The position numbers and the translations under genes were made by a program. The notes below the pieces were generated by a model. That model saw nothing but the letters and a program-made list of their open reading frames with translations. It did no database searches and was not told where the DNA came from. DNA of 18,607 nucleotides from RGIG1995 sp045658315 (lineage in GTDB: Bacteria; Bacillota; Clostridia; Oscillospirales; CAG-272): contig JAZOUV010000050.1 of NCBI GenBank assembly GCA_045658315.1, forward strand, positions 1 through 18,607, given 5' to 3'. Positions 1 through 7,111 of this stretch are shown one piece after another. Within the stretch, counting starts at the first letter, position 1. Each line of letters starts with the position of its first letter.

Positions 1-239
1 GCTCTCTGGTAGGACGCTGTTGTGAAAGCGGTGATATCCTCTGTGAGAAGACTTATGTTCCTTCTTCCGTACAGCGAGGAGATCTGATTGCCGTTCTCAC
101 TACCGGCGCTTATAACTATTCTATGGCGTCTCATTATAACCGCATCCCTAAGCCCCCCGTGGTAATGCTGCGAGAGGGAAAGGATTACCTGGCGGTTCGC
201 AGAGAAACGGTAGAAGACCTTACCGCATTTGATGAATAA
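1..239 (+). CDS. lysA: Diaminopimelate decarboxylase, C-terminal part (partial)
   Basis: The reading frame enters at position 3 and stops at TAA 237-239, giving about 78 C-terminal residues. The translation contains CCESGDILCEKTYVP and, later, GAYNYSMASHYNRIPKPP. CESGD followed by a GAY-x-xxMxSxYN segment is the signature of the C-terminal beta-barrel of PLP-dependent diaminopimelate/ornithine-type decarboxylases. The Cys of CESGD contributes to the active site of the partner subunit, and the Tyr of the GAY block contacts the PLP phosphate region. In this family the match is to LysA, which converts meso-diaminopimelate to lysine in the cytoplasm. The 5' end, promoter and PLP lysine lie outside the window. 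A strong hairpin terminator follows 3 nt after the stop, so this is the last gene of its transcript. Confidence 0.93.
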   Translation, partial: SLVGRCCESGDILCEKTYVPSSVQRGDLIAVLTTGAYNYSMASHYNRIPKPPVVMLREGKDYLAVRRETVEDLTAFDE

Positions 240-242
240 AAG

Positions 243-276
243 AAAAAGGACTGATGCAAAAGCATCAGTCCTTTTT
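243..276. terminator. Bidirectional Rho-independent terminator
   Basis: A perfect 15-bp inverted repeat (243-257 with 262-276, loop AAAA) has A5 at one end and T5 at the other. It can therefore end lysA on the plus strand and the DUF6440-type gene, whose stop is at 286, on the minus strand. It sits between two convergent genes. Confidence 0.92.
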
Positions 277-285
277 GATAGAATG

Positions 286-468
286 TTATTGGTTTTCCAA
301 AGGGGTGATGACCGGTTTTCCGTCTTTCCCTAAAAGGGGAGTTATACCGCCGGCGTATCCGCTCTGGTGAAAGATATAGTTAACGCCGGTTTCTTTGTCC
401 ACCCAGATCTCCGTTACGGACAAAACACCCTGGCCGTAGATTTTTTCAAAACGATCGTTTTTTGCCAT
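286..468 (-). CDS. DUF6440-type small protein (about 60 aa)
   Basis: The protein is about 60 residues from ATG 468. It contains RFEKIYGQG, then EIWVDKETGVNYIF and SGYAGGITPLLGKDGKPV, which matches my memory of the DUF6440 family (VDKETGVNYLF...GYAGGLTPLLDxDGKPV). The function is unknown. I see no signal peptide or membrane segment, so it is probably cytoplasmic. An in-frame ATG exists at 522, but I chose 468. It has an AGGGAGAG ribosome site just upstream, the family match starts there, and the -10 box of the likely promoter (494-499) lies inside the longer version. The gene stands alone, downstream of the tRNA-Met terminator and convergent with lysA. Confidence 0.8.
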   Translation of the reverse strand: MAKNDRFEKIYGQGVLSVTEIWVDKETGVNYIFHQSGYAGGITPLLGKDGKPVITPLENQ

Positions 469-493
469 TTTTCTCTCCCTTGTCTTTTTTTCT

Positions 494-522
494 ATCATAG
501 CACGTTTTTTCTCTTTGGGCAA
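494..522 (-). promoter_or_regulatory. Likely sigma-A promoter of the DUF6440-type gene
   Basis: Read on the minus strand: -35 TTGCCC (517-522), 17-nt spacer, -10 TATGAT (494-499). The -35 is a half match and the -10 is good. The start codon chosen for the gene is about 25 nt past the -10. Confidence 0.55.
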
Positions 523-529
523 GAAAAAG

Positions 530-559
530 AAAATCCTAAGCCAAAAGACTTAGGATTTT
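530..559 (-). terminator. Terminator of tRNA-Met
   Basis: An 11-bp stem (530-540 with 549-559, 8-nt loop) lies one base beyond the CCA end of the tRNA. On the minus strand it is followed by a T-rich tract, as expected for a tRNA transcript terminator. Confidence 0.85.
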
Positions 560-560
560 C

Positions 561-637
561 TGGTAGCGGAAGTCGGATTTGAACCAACGACCTGCCGGGT
601 ATGAACCGGATGCTCTAGCCAGCTGAGCTATTCCGCC
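561..637 (-). tRNA. tRNA-Met (CAU anticodon), elongator type
   Basis: 77 nt on the minus strand. The acceptor stem 5' GGCGGAA pairs with 3' TTCCGCT (final G-U), discriminator A, and the CCA is encoded. The D-stem is GCTC/GAGC, the anticodon loop is TTCATAC (anticodon CAU), and the T-loop is GGTTCAAATCC. The first anticodon-stem pair looks mismatched (T27/C43). The overall body (GGCGG..TAGCTCAGCTGGCTAG) resembles the Bacillus elongator tRNA-Met. A tRNA-Ile2 with lysidine-modified CAU cannot be excluded from sequence alone, but that is less likely. It has its own promoter and terminator. Confidence 0.9.
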
Positions 638-674
638 ATTGTAAAAAGGTACCGTTCCAGCGGAACGCCCGATT

Positions 675-703
675 AGTATAACACAACGCTTTTTATTTGT
701 CAA
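675..703 (-). promoter_or_regulatory. Promoter of tRNA-Met
   Basis: Near-consensus sigma-A promoter on the minus strand: TTGACA (698-703), 17-nt spacer, TATACT (675-680). It lies about 40 bp upstream of the mature tRNA 5' end. Confidence 0.9.
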
Positions 704-814
704 CCCTTTTTTTAAAAAAATATCGTAAAAAGTTTTAGAATAAAAGATTATTATCCAACAGGAAAAAAACATTAAAATATAAATAAAATGTATATAAGAT
801 ATTAAAAAAATGTA

Positions 815-844
815 TTGACATACTCTTAACGCGTATGATATAAT
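815..844 (+). promoter_or_regulatory. Promoter of the giant surface protein gene
   Basis: TTGACA (815-820), 18-nt spacer, TATAAT (839-844), both boxes perfect. The leader to the start codon is about 60 nt and holds an AAGGAG ribosome site (899-904) 8 nt before ATG 913. Confidence 0.87.
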
Positions 845-912
845 AAATCTGTATCAATGTCCGTATTTACATGCGAACAAAAATTATAATATACATATAA
901 GGAGAAAACTTT

Positions 913-3900
913 ATGAGAAAATTTGCTAAACTTCTCATTCCGGCACTTTTGCTTATTGCAATCGTTGTTTCGTGTACTTTGATGTTTGCATCTGCTGCAG
1001 ACGAAAAAGTAATTTACGTTGCGGCTGAAGCAAAGGGTGACGGTTCCGGTTCCAGTCCGGAAAATGCAATGGGACACGGTGTTTATTCGGGTACTATTAG
1101 GCATACAAAAGGCGGAGTAATAACCGATAAAACTTTTGATAATGCACCCTATCAAGAGGTTGTGGATTATATCTACACCTTAGATTACGGAACGGTTCGA
1201 GATCAAAATGCTATGGCGGATCGCTTGTTCCGCCAAAGCGTGCTTTACAAAGCATTTAATGCACTTGCAGGTAATGGCGGTACTATCGTTATTATGGAAG
1301 AGCTCGGCATTGAGGTTATGACCCAGCTTGATGTTAATGCTCATGCAGATAATGATTTTCCCGCTTCCTCTAAGACGGTTACGCTCACTTCTAACTATGG
1401 TGATGTTGACTACAGAACTCAAGGGGCGAAGTTTGTTCTTGACCAGTCCAAGTGGAATAACATGCTTCTTGACGTTGGTTGTCCTATAGTTATGAAGGAC
1501 CTTAACGTTGAACATAGATATACTACTAAATATACTCAGTCTATCTGGGAACAGGGCTTTACCATATATGCAAGAGGTTGTGATTTTACTGTAGACACAG
1601 GTGTTACGGTAACGTCTCTTGCTTATGATGGTGATATGAACGTAACTCCCGGTACGGTTTATCCGAATATTTTTGCCGGAAGACGTTGGGAGAATGCTAC
1701 CACTGATTCAGTAATTACTATTAAGTCGGGTACATGGAGAGGCATTTTTGCCAGTGGACATGGTAATACTTCTGCTTACCCTGCATCTGTAACAGGTGAT
1801 GTTACTATCAACGTTGAGGGTGGTACTGTTGAGGCTATCCACGGTGGCGGTTCTGTTTTAGACAACAGAAATTTCACGAGAGTTAATGGTAACCTTGCTG
1901 TAAACGTAACAGGAGGTAAGGTTGGAACCATTACCGCTGCTACTTCTGCAGGTGTAACAGGAGACGTTGATATTACTGTTACTGCTCCCGGTAGAGTTTC
2001 TGTTATTGTACCTAATACAAAAAATGCTACAGCAAATTCTATGGACGTTAAGTATGATGCGGGTTATGTTGATGAAATTAAGAACCCGGATGTCTTTGAC
2101 TCTGTTGAGCCTCCCTTTGTAGTGACTACACAAAACGTAGTTTACGTATCTGCAAACGGTACGGGAGACGGTAAAACTCCTGATAATCCTATAGGTAATG
2201 CTGCCGGATATCGTAAAGGTGAAGATGATAATGGCGATCCCAATAACGTTAGAAATGCTCTTTACCGTGCGGCTGATGCTCTTAAAGATACAGGCGGTGT
2301 AATAGTAATCGTCGGTGATGTATATCTTGATACTGCTTCTTCAAGAAACCCCTCCGATGGCAAGACTAAGATTCCGGGCGAGATGCGTTGGCCGAGTGTA
2401 GTCGGTAGTCTTACTTTCACAAGCGTATACGACGGTGTTGACTATGCTGCGAAGAACGGAGCGAAGCTTGTTCTCGACTATGCTACATCTCACACAACAA
2501 ACCTTGCATTTACATCAAACGTAACTTTTGAAAATCTTGACATAGTTTACAGATACAAGTCCGACTTCCCGAACGCTTGGGATTCAACATTTATGCTTTG
2601 TGCAAATGGTTACAAGATGGTAATCGGCGATAATGTTGACGTTTCTTCTTTTGACGTTACCAAAAATGTTGAAGGTGACAGATATCCTACACTTGTCGGC
2701 GGACATAGATGGGAAAACATTACCAGAAATCCTGTAATAACAGTTAATTCCGGTACATGGGAAACTGTTATTGGCGGCGGCTACGGTACGGATCCGTCCG
2801 GAGGTAAAGTTAGCGGAAATGCAACTATCACAATTAACGGCGGTACGATTGGTTCTGTATTAGGAACGGGTAGTGAGAAAAATCCTTACAGTACAGTTAC
2901 GAAAGCAGTTACAATTACTGTAAACGGTGGTACTATTGACAGACTTTATGCTGCAAACAAATATGAATACCTTGGCACAGGTTCTGTTGTTACTCTCGGC
3001 AAGGATGCAACGATTGGTTTTGCTGACTATGCTGTTAAGGGCTATACAGGAAACCTTGACGACCTCAAGAGCCGTGTAACATTTGTAAATAACAATACTA
3101 TTGAAGTTGGTAAAGCACCTGCCGTTCCCCCCACTGTAGTATACATTGCTTCAAACGGTACAGGTGACGGTTCTTCTCCTGAAAGTCCTCTTGGCAATGC
3201 TCCCGGTTATAAGGATAACCTCCAGAAGATGAACAGCTTGCTTAAGTCTGTAGGCGGTTTTAATAATATCAGTAAACTTGCACAGGCTGATCAAACATTC
3301 ATACGAAATCTCTACAAAGATAATGTTCTTTACCGTGCATTTGAATTGGCAAACAAGAAGGATACTGTAATTGTTCTCGTTGGAGACGTTGCGCTTGATT
3401 TGGTTGTATCACGTATGCCATACAGAGAAGGCGAAAAACTGCCTCCTTCTGAGTTTAACCTTCCTGCTTCCAGCTATAACGTAACTATTACAAGCGTTTA
3501 CGGCGGAAAGGATTACAGAAATCAGGCTAAGCTCGTTCTTGACCTCGATGCATGTAATACAACCTTCCTTACATTTAAGTCTGCTACAACTATTGAAAAT
3601 ATAAACATTGAGCATAAATATGACGATAGCGATAAAAACTCTTTGTCTACTCCTTTCGTCTTTGCGGCAAACGGCAATGAGTTTGTTATTGGTGAAAATG
3701 TAAATGTTACAGCTTTTGATACAAAGGCAAATGCTGTGGGTGATTGGTATCCCGGTATTATAGGTGGACACAGATACGAAAATATTACTGCAAATACCAA
3801 TGTAACAATCAAGTCAGGTACTTGGTCATTTGTAAATGCCGGTTCATTCGGTTTGAGTGATGGTGCATACGGTAAGATTACAGGTAGTGCTACGCTCAAT

Positions 3901-5394
3901 ATCGAGGGCGGTAGAATTGAGGCTGTATACGGCACAAGCTCATTTGCAGCACCTACTGCTTCTATTACAAAGAAGCTTACTATCAATGTTACAGGCGGTT
4001 TTGTTGAAGTTCTCTATGCAACTGCAAAGAACGGTGCAAAGAATGAAATCGAAGTTAATATTGCTGCAACAGCAGAAAGAGTTGCAAAGGCTTGGGGCGG
4101 TACATCCGATTCCAATATTCCTGCAAATGCAACAATTACTTACGACAGATCCGTAATTCGTGATGACGAAGTTAAATACTGGAGCACAGTTAATGTAAAC
4201 GGTAAGGTTGAAGATCAGCCTGAACCTTATGTATTTACTCTCTATGTAGCAAATGTTTCTAAGGGTAAGGGCGACGGCTCTTCTCCCGAAAATGCAATGG
4301 GACACGCTGAAGGATATGATGCTCTCCGTAAGCAAGCTTTGGCTATAATTGCTGCAAATGGCGGCACAAACTCAGGTCTCACAGCAGATCAGAAAGCTAT
4401 TACGGGTGCTGTTTACAAGAATAACGCTCTCTATAGAGCACTTTCCTACAAAGGTAACAAGATAGTTAACCAGGGAGGTAAGATAGTTGTTTGCGGAACT
4501 CTTACCGTAGACGCAACAGATGCTATGAGAAAGTCTCTTGCAGACTTCTGGTCTCCAAGCGGTGTTGAAACAATTACAATTACAAGCTATGACGGTACAA
4601 CAAACTTCAGAGCTAAGGGTGCTAAGCTTGTTCTCGATACTTCTGAAGTAGGTCTTTGTGTTGAATTTGACTTCCCGGTAACATTCGACAATATTACAAT
4701 TGAACACAAATATAACTCACAGAACGGCAAGAGTGTTGACAATGGAGCTATTATTGCCGCAAGAGGTAACAGACTTACCATTGGTTACAACGTTAATGTT
4801 ATTGCTACAGACGTTAACCCCGATGAAGAGTCAAGAGTTGAAATGTATCCTTCGCTCCTCGGCGGTCACAGATGGGAGAACTCCAAGTCTGATAACTACG
4901 TATCTGTTGGCTCCGGTCAGTGGGCAATGGTAGTAGGCGGCGACTGGGAAGCAGGACACACCGGTAACGCTACCATTGGTATCAATGGCGGTAAGATTGG
5001 TACAATTTGCGGTACAACAAAGGCTACAAACTCCAATTCAAAGCATGTATTTGACGGTAGTGTATGGATTGGTCTTTGGGCAGGCGAAGTTGACAACGTA
5101 TATGTTGTTGGTAAGCCCGGAATGATCTGGGGCGATGCTTCCATTGGTCTTGGCGGAACAAAGATAAACGGTAAAGTGAGAGCTACACATCCCGACTATG
5201 AAGGTGATGAAATTCAGGCATGGGTATTCAATTATACTGATGCTCAGATTGATACCGAAAAAGTAGTAGGATTTGAAAGCCCTGTTCCTGCAACAGGTTC
5301 TGCACTTCCTTACCTTGCAATAGTTGCAACAGTATCATTTGTTGGTGCTGCGGCACTTATCGTAGGCAAGAAGAAAAAAGCTGTTAAAAACTAA
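913..5394 (+). CDS. Giant secreted surface protein with four beta-rich repeat modules and a C-terminal wall/membrane anchor
   Basis: 1493 residues. A signal peptide occupies about residues 1-28 (MRKFAKLL, hydrophobic core, then FASA|AD). Four homologous modules follow at residues 33-408, 409-741, 742-1109 and 1110-1457. Each opens with (V/L)YVA..G-GDG-SPE/D-P, then has an LYRA helix-like block and a GG-I(V)IVGD strand. A T(S)xYxGxxYR...AKLVLD strand pair, G(G)HRWEN, S-GTW and N-GG-TI repeats complete it. The GG-rich strand pattern suggests a right-handed beta-helix fold (inference). The tail has VPATGS, a hydrophobic stretch and KKKKAVKN, an LPxTG-like sorting signal. No catalytic motif is evident. 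A surface adhesin or glycan-binding role is possible but unproven. It is monocistronic: strong promoter, AAGGAG site and its own terminator. Confidence 0.85.
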   Translation: MRKFAKLLIPALLLIAIVVSCTLMFASAADEKVIYVAAEAKGDGSGSSPENAMGHGVYSGTIRHTKGGVITDKTFDNAPYQEVVDYIYTLDYGTVRDQNAMADRLFRQSVLYKAFNALAGNGGTIVIMEELGIEVMTQLDVNAHADNDFPASSKTVTLTSNYGDVDYRTQGAKFVLDQSKWNNMLLDVGCPIVMKDLNVEHRYTTKYTQSIWEQGFTIYARGCDFTVDTGVTVTSLAYDGDMNVTPGTVYPNIFAGRRWENATTDSVITIKSGTWRGIFASGHGNTSAYPASVTGDVTINVEGGTVEAIHGGGSVLDNRNFTRVNGNLAVNVTGGKVGTITAATSAGVTGDVDITVTAPGRVSVIVPNTKNATANSMDVKYDAGYVDEIKNPDVFDSVEPPFVVTTQNVVYVSANGTGDGKTPDNPIGNAAGYRKGEDDNGDPNNVRNALYRAADALKDTGGVIVIVGDVYLDTASSRNPSDGKTKIPGEMRWPSVVGSLTFTSVYDGVDYAAKNGAKLVLDYATSHTTNLAFTSNVTFENLDIVYRYKSDFPNAWDSTFMLCANGYKMVIGDNVDVSSFDVTKNVEGDRYPTLVGGHRWENITRNPVITVNSGTWETVIGGGYGTDPSGGKVSGNATITINGGTIGSVLGTGSEKNPYSTVTKAVTITVNGGTIDRLYAANKYEYLGTGSVVTLGKDATIGFADYAVKGYTGNLDDLKSRVTFVNNNTIEVGKAPAVPPTVVYIASNGTGDGSSPESPLGNAPGYKDNLQKMNSLLKSVGGFNNISKLAQADQTFIRNLYKDNVLYRAFELANKKDTVIVLVGDVALDLVVSRMPYREGEKLPPSEFNLPASSYNVTITSVYGGKDYRNQAKLVLDLDACNTTFLTFKSATTIENINIEHKYDDSDKNSLSTPFVFAANGNEFVIGENVNVTAFDTKANAVGDWYPGIIGGHRYENITANTNVTIKSGTWSFVNAGSFGLSDGAYGKITGSATLNIEGGRIEAVYGTSSFAAPTASITKKLTINVTGGFVEVLYATAKNGAKNEIEVNIAATAERVAKAWGGTSDSNIPANATITYDRSVIRDDEVKYWSTVNVNGKVEDQPEPYVFTLYVANVSKGKGDGSSPENAMGHAEGYDALRKQALAIIAANGGTNSGLTADQKAITGAVYKNNALYRALSYKGNKIVNQGGKIVVCGTLTVDATDAMRKSLADFWSPSGVETITITSYDGTTNFRAKGAKLVLDTSEVGLCVEFDFPVTFDNITIEHKYNSQNGKSVDNGAIIAARGNRLTIGYNVNVIATDVNPDEESRVEMYPSLLGGHRWENSKSDNYVSVGSGQWAMVVGGDWEAGHTGNATIGINGGKIGTICGTTKATNSNSKHVFDGSVWIGLWAGEVDNVYVVGKPGMIWGDASIGLGGTKINGKVRATHPDYEGDEIQAWVFNYTDAQIDTEKVVGFESPVPATGSALPYLAIVATVSFVGAAALIVGKKKKAVKN
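1009..5283 (+). repeat. Four tandem divergent coding modules inside the surface protein
   Basis: Module boundaries by the (V/L)YVA...GDG opener are 1009-2136, 2137-3135, 3136-4239 and 4240-5283. The diagnostic (G)HRWEN block falls at residues 257-261 (RRWEN), 597-602, 952-957 (HRYEN) and 1318-1323, that is 190-224 residues into each module. DNA identity between modules is low; the repeat shows at protein level. This points to old internal duplication, not recent slippage. Confidence 0.85.
5284..5391 (+). other. C-terminal PATG-type sorting signal
   Basis: Residues 1458-1493 read VPATGS, then a hydrophobic segment of about 20 residues, then the basic tail GKKKKAVKN. The arrangement is that of a sortase cell-wall sorting signal with V-P-A-T-G in place of L-P-x-T-G. 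Related NPxTG/PATG tails are common in Oscillospirales. No sortase gene is visible in the window. If it is not processed, the segment would act as a plain membrane anchor. Confidence 0.65.
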
Positions 5395-5416
5395 TTGAAG
5401 CGTAATATATAAAGCT

Positions 5417-5454
5417 AATCCCTTCGGATAGAATCCGAGGGGATTGTTTTTTTT
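5417..5454 (+). terminator. Terminator of the surface protein gene
   Basis: A 12-bp stem (5417-5428 with 5434-5445, including one G-T pair) with a 5-nt loop is followed by a run of eight T. It begins 22 nt after the stop codon. Confidence 0.92.
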
Positions 5455-5474
5455 GTAAAGATTGAAACCTGATT

Positions 5475-5607
5475 GTAGGACGGTGTCTTGGTACTGCCGT
5501 TACAACCGGAATAATAGAATAAATGCAATTAAGAAAATAAGATGTTTTATAAAGATTGTATTTGTATAATTAATAATATTATTTGCGGTGGCAAGCCATC
5601 GCCCTAC
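5475..5607. repeat. Two divergent, inverted REP-like elements in a non-coding gap
   Basis: A 23-nt segment at 5475-5497 on the plus strand (GTAGGACGGTGTCTTGG...) and a second at 5585-5607 on the minus strand (GTAGGGCGATGGCTTGCC...) agree at 17 of 23 positions by my alignment. The second also folds as GCGGTGGC/GCCATCGC. Such GTAGGGCG...CTTGCC palindromic units recur in intergenic DNA of clostridial genomes (memory, not searched). The gap 5455-5735 otherwise holds only A/T-rich sequence and the promoter of the next gene. Confidence 0.45.
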
Positions 5608-5666
5608 GAGATAAGAATATTGTTTGTGCTGATTTTTTGCAAATGTTTATGTTTTTTCTTTATTTG

Positions 5667-5695
5667 TTGACAATTAAAAAATATATGGGTATAAT
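5667..5695 (+). promoter_or_regulatory. Promoter of the trigger-factor-like gene
   Basis: TTGACA (5667-5672), 17-nt spacer, TATAAT (5690-5695): perfect boxes and spacing. The leader to ATG 5736 is short and has only a weak GGATGG ribosome site. Confidence 0.9.
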
Positions 5696-5735
5696 ATTAT
5701 GGTGTTTAAATAAATGGGAAAATGGATGGTAAAAA

Positions 5736-6806
5736 ATGAAAAAGACAGTTTTGGTTGCCGTTTTGGTTATTGTATTTTTGTGTACATTTTTGTTGATTTT
5801 CTTTACGGGGAATGATAAAAATGACGTTGTTTCTCCCGATGAAACTACCGCCAACGGCGAGAATAATGAAAATAAAAAGCTTTATGATTATGATTTAGGC
5901 GAATATATTGTTCTCGGAAATTTTCCAAAGGTAACTTATGACAACGCAAAGGTTGACGAGCTTGTAGCAAGTACAGTTAATCAGGTTGCATCAAATTTTG
6001 CTGATAAGAAGGATGTTACTGACAGAGCTGTAAGAGATGGCGATACCGTAAACATTGATTACATAGGTACGATTGACGGCGTTGCTTTTGAGGGTGGAAC
6101 AGATAAGGGATATGACCTTGTTATTGGTTCAAAAAATTTTATTACCGGTTTTGAAGAAGGCTTGATTGGCCATAATATTGGTGAAGAGGTTAAGCTCGAC
6201 CTGAAATTTCAAGATGATTATCACGTTGCAGACCTAAAGGGAAAAGCTGTCGTATTTACTGTGAAAATAAACAAGATAACCGAAACTATAGTTCCTGAAT
6301 TGACCGATGCTATGGTAGCTTCATTGAAGCAAGACGGGTATAAAACGGTTGAAGAATTTAAAACTTTTATAACCAATCTTGCAACAAAAGAGGTTATATG
6401 GGAGACTTACGTAAAGTCTTGTGAAATTAAGAAGCATCCCGAAAAAGAAGTTGACGATTATATCAATAATGTTATTTCCAACTATTCGCTTCAGGCACAG
6501 TATTACAATACGACTCTTGAAACCTTGCTTTCCGCAATGGGCTTTTCAAGCGTTGAACAGTTTAAGGAATACATTGAGGCCGACGTGAGAAATACCGTTG
6601 CGACAGAAATGGTAATATATCAGACGGTTCGTGAAAAGAAAATTGAAGTTTCCGATGATGAATATAAGACTTTTGCTCTTGAACTTGCAAGAGAGAATAA
6701 TATTTCTTCTGTTGAAGAACTTGAAGAGCAAGCTGAAAAGGACTATATTATGACGGAAGTTTACCAAAAGAAGATAATAAGTATGCTGTATGAGGCAAGT
6801 AAATAA
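5736..6806 (+). CDS. Membrane-anchored FKBP/trigger-factor-like peptidyl-prolyl isomerase (extracytoplasmic foldase)
   Basis: 356 residues. Residues 4-24 are a hydrophobic signal/anchor (MKKTVLVAVLVIVFLC...), and 25-48 are a polar, Asn/Glu-rich linker. Residues 98-182 form an FKBP domain: VRDGDTVNIDYIGTIDG, FEGG, then FITGFEEGLIGHNIGEE and LKGKAVVFTVKINKI. Residues 187-350 resemble the helical trigger-factor C-terminal chaperone arms (PELTDAMVASL, DYINNVI, ending in short acidic helices). The N-terminal ribosome-binding domain of true trigger factor (about 430 aa, GFRxGKxP loop) is absent and replaced by the membrane segment. It should therefore act outside the membrane on exported proteins (inference). 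The Cys at residue 16 does not sit in a proper lipobox, so I do not call it a lipoprotein. The ribosome site is weak (GGATGG); the promoter is strong. Confidence 0.85.
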   Translation: MKKTVLVAVLVIVFLCTFLLIFFTGNDKNDVVSPDETTANGENNENKKLYDYDLGEYIVLGNFPKVTYDNAKVDELVASTVNQVASNFADKKDVTDRAVRDGDTVNIDYIGTIDGVAFEGGTDKGYDLVIGSKNFITGFEEGLIGHNIGEEVKLDLKFQDDYHVADLKGKAVVFTVKINKITETIVPELTDAMVASLKQDGYKTVEEFKTFITNLATKEVIWETYVKSCEIKKHPEKEVDDYINNVISNYSLQAQYYNTTLETLLSAMGFSSVEQFKEYIEADVRNTVATEMVIYQTVREKKIEVSDDEYKTFALELARENNISSVEELEEQAEKDYIMTEVYQKKIISMLYEASK

Positions 6807-6868
6807 ACGTAGCAGTGTATTGTGATAAAAAACAGCTTATTTTATTAAGGTTAAGTTGCGTAGTAAAT

Positions 6869-6912
6869 ATTTCACATCGAAGCTATTTCATTTGCCCGAA
6901 GGACAAATTTCG
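6869..6912 (+). repeat. Modular ATTTCA/CGAAG hairpin repeat
   Basis: ATTTCA occurs at 6869-6874 and 6885-6890, and ATTTCG at 6907-6912. Between them are short arms around CGAAG centres (6878-6882 and 6898-6902). The second unit folds as ATTTGCCC-GAA-GGACAAAT with one mismatch. I have seen arrays of this design ahead of AAGCAAGTC-type terminators in other clostridial genomes (memory). It separates the foldase gene from the terminator. Confidence 0.5.
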
Positions 6913-6914
6913 TT

Positions 6915-6945
6915 AAAAAAAGCAAGTCGAAAGACTTGCTTTTTT
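6915..6945. terminator. Bidirectional terminator
   Basis: A near-perfect 13-bp stem (AAAAAAGCAAGTC / GACTTGCTTTTTT, GAAA loop) with A and T tracts at the ends. On the plus strand it can end the foldase transcript. On the minus strand it directly follows the tRNA-3'-end-like sequence at 6946-6968. Confidence 0.85.
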
Positions 6946-6968
6946 CTTGGCAATGGCGAAAGGACTCG
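6946..6968 (-). repeat. Truncated copy of a tRNA 3' end (direct repeat of the tRNA-Trp end)
   Basis: These 23 bases match 9905-9927, the T-arm/acceptor/CCA end of the tRNA-Trp gene, at 21 of 23 positions, in the same orientation. The last 14 bases (GGCGAAAGGACTCG) are identical. On the minus strand the piece reads as a T-arm 3' half, acceptor strand, discriminator G and CCA, then runs straight into the terminator at 6915-6945. No tRNA body lies upstream of it. It is either an attachment-site copy or a relic of another tRNA. Confidence 0.6.
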
Positions 6969-7057
6969 GTCTCGCACGACCTGCGTGCTCGGTCTTCCGC
7001 GGGTCTTGACAGTCCACCGGACTGTCAATTCAACACCGTTCCCCTTCGAGTCCTTTC
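6958..7057. repeat. 100-bp palindromic element with 11-bp inverted ends
   Basis: The ends are perfect 11-bp inverted repeats: GAAAGGACTCG (6958-6968) and CGAGTCCTTTC (7047-7057). Inside is a perfect 10-bp stem TTGACAGTCC/GGACTGTCAA (7006-7028, loop ACC) and a smaller GCACG/CGTGC stem near 6974-6988. There is no credible reading frame. The ends coincide with a tRNA T-arm 3' half, so the element looks like two such ends facing each other around a hairpin. Confidence 0.6.
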
Positions 7058-7073
7058 TTTGTGTGCACAGACG

Positions 7074-7111
7074 AAAAACAAGTTCACCGCAAATGCGATG
7101 GACTTGTTTTT
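7074..7111 (-). terminator. Likely terminator of the BlaI/BlaR1-type operon
   Basis: A long hairpin: AAAAACAAGT (7074-7083) pairs with ACTTGTTTTT (7102-7111), with an inner CGCA/TGCG stem. T tracts lie at the 3' side on either strand. On the minus strand it lies about 150 nt past the last gene of the operon; on the plus strand it could also work. Confidence 0.65.

Noticed and set aside
469..522. N-terminal extension of the DUF6440-type protein to ATG 522
   Set aside because: A promoter -10 box lies inside it, there is a good ribosome site for ATG 468, and family similarity starts after 468.
3409..4707. Several 110-154-codon minus-strand frames inside the surface protein gene
   Set aside because: The coding strand shows four conserved modules throughout, and the antisense translations have no family resemblance.
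1009..5283. CRISPR-like periodicity in the surface protein region
   Set aside because: The repetition is at protein level with modules of about 1 kb. There are no short identical repeats with spacers.
5455..5735. Riboswitch or T-box in the gap before the foldase gene
   Set aside because: I found no conserved riboswitch core or antiterminator pair, only REP-like pieces and a consensus promoter.
5736..5810. Lipoprotein signal in the trigger-factor-like protein
   Set aside because: The only early Cys (residue 16) lies in the middle of the hydrophobic core without a lipobox, so a plain membrane anchor fits better.
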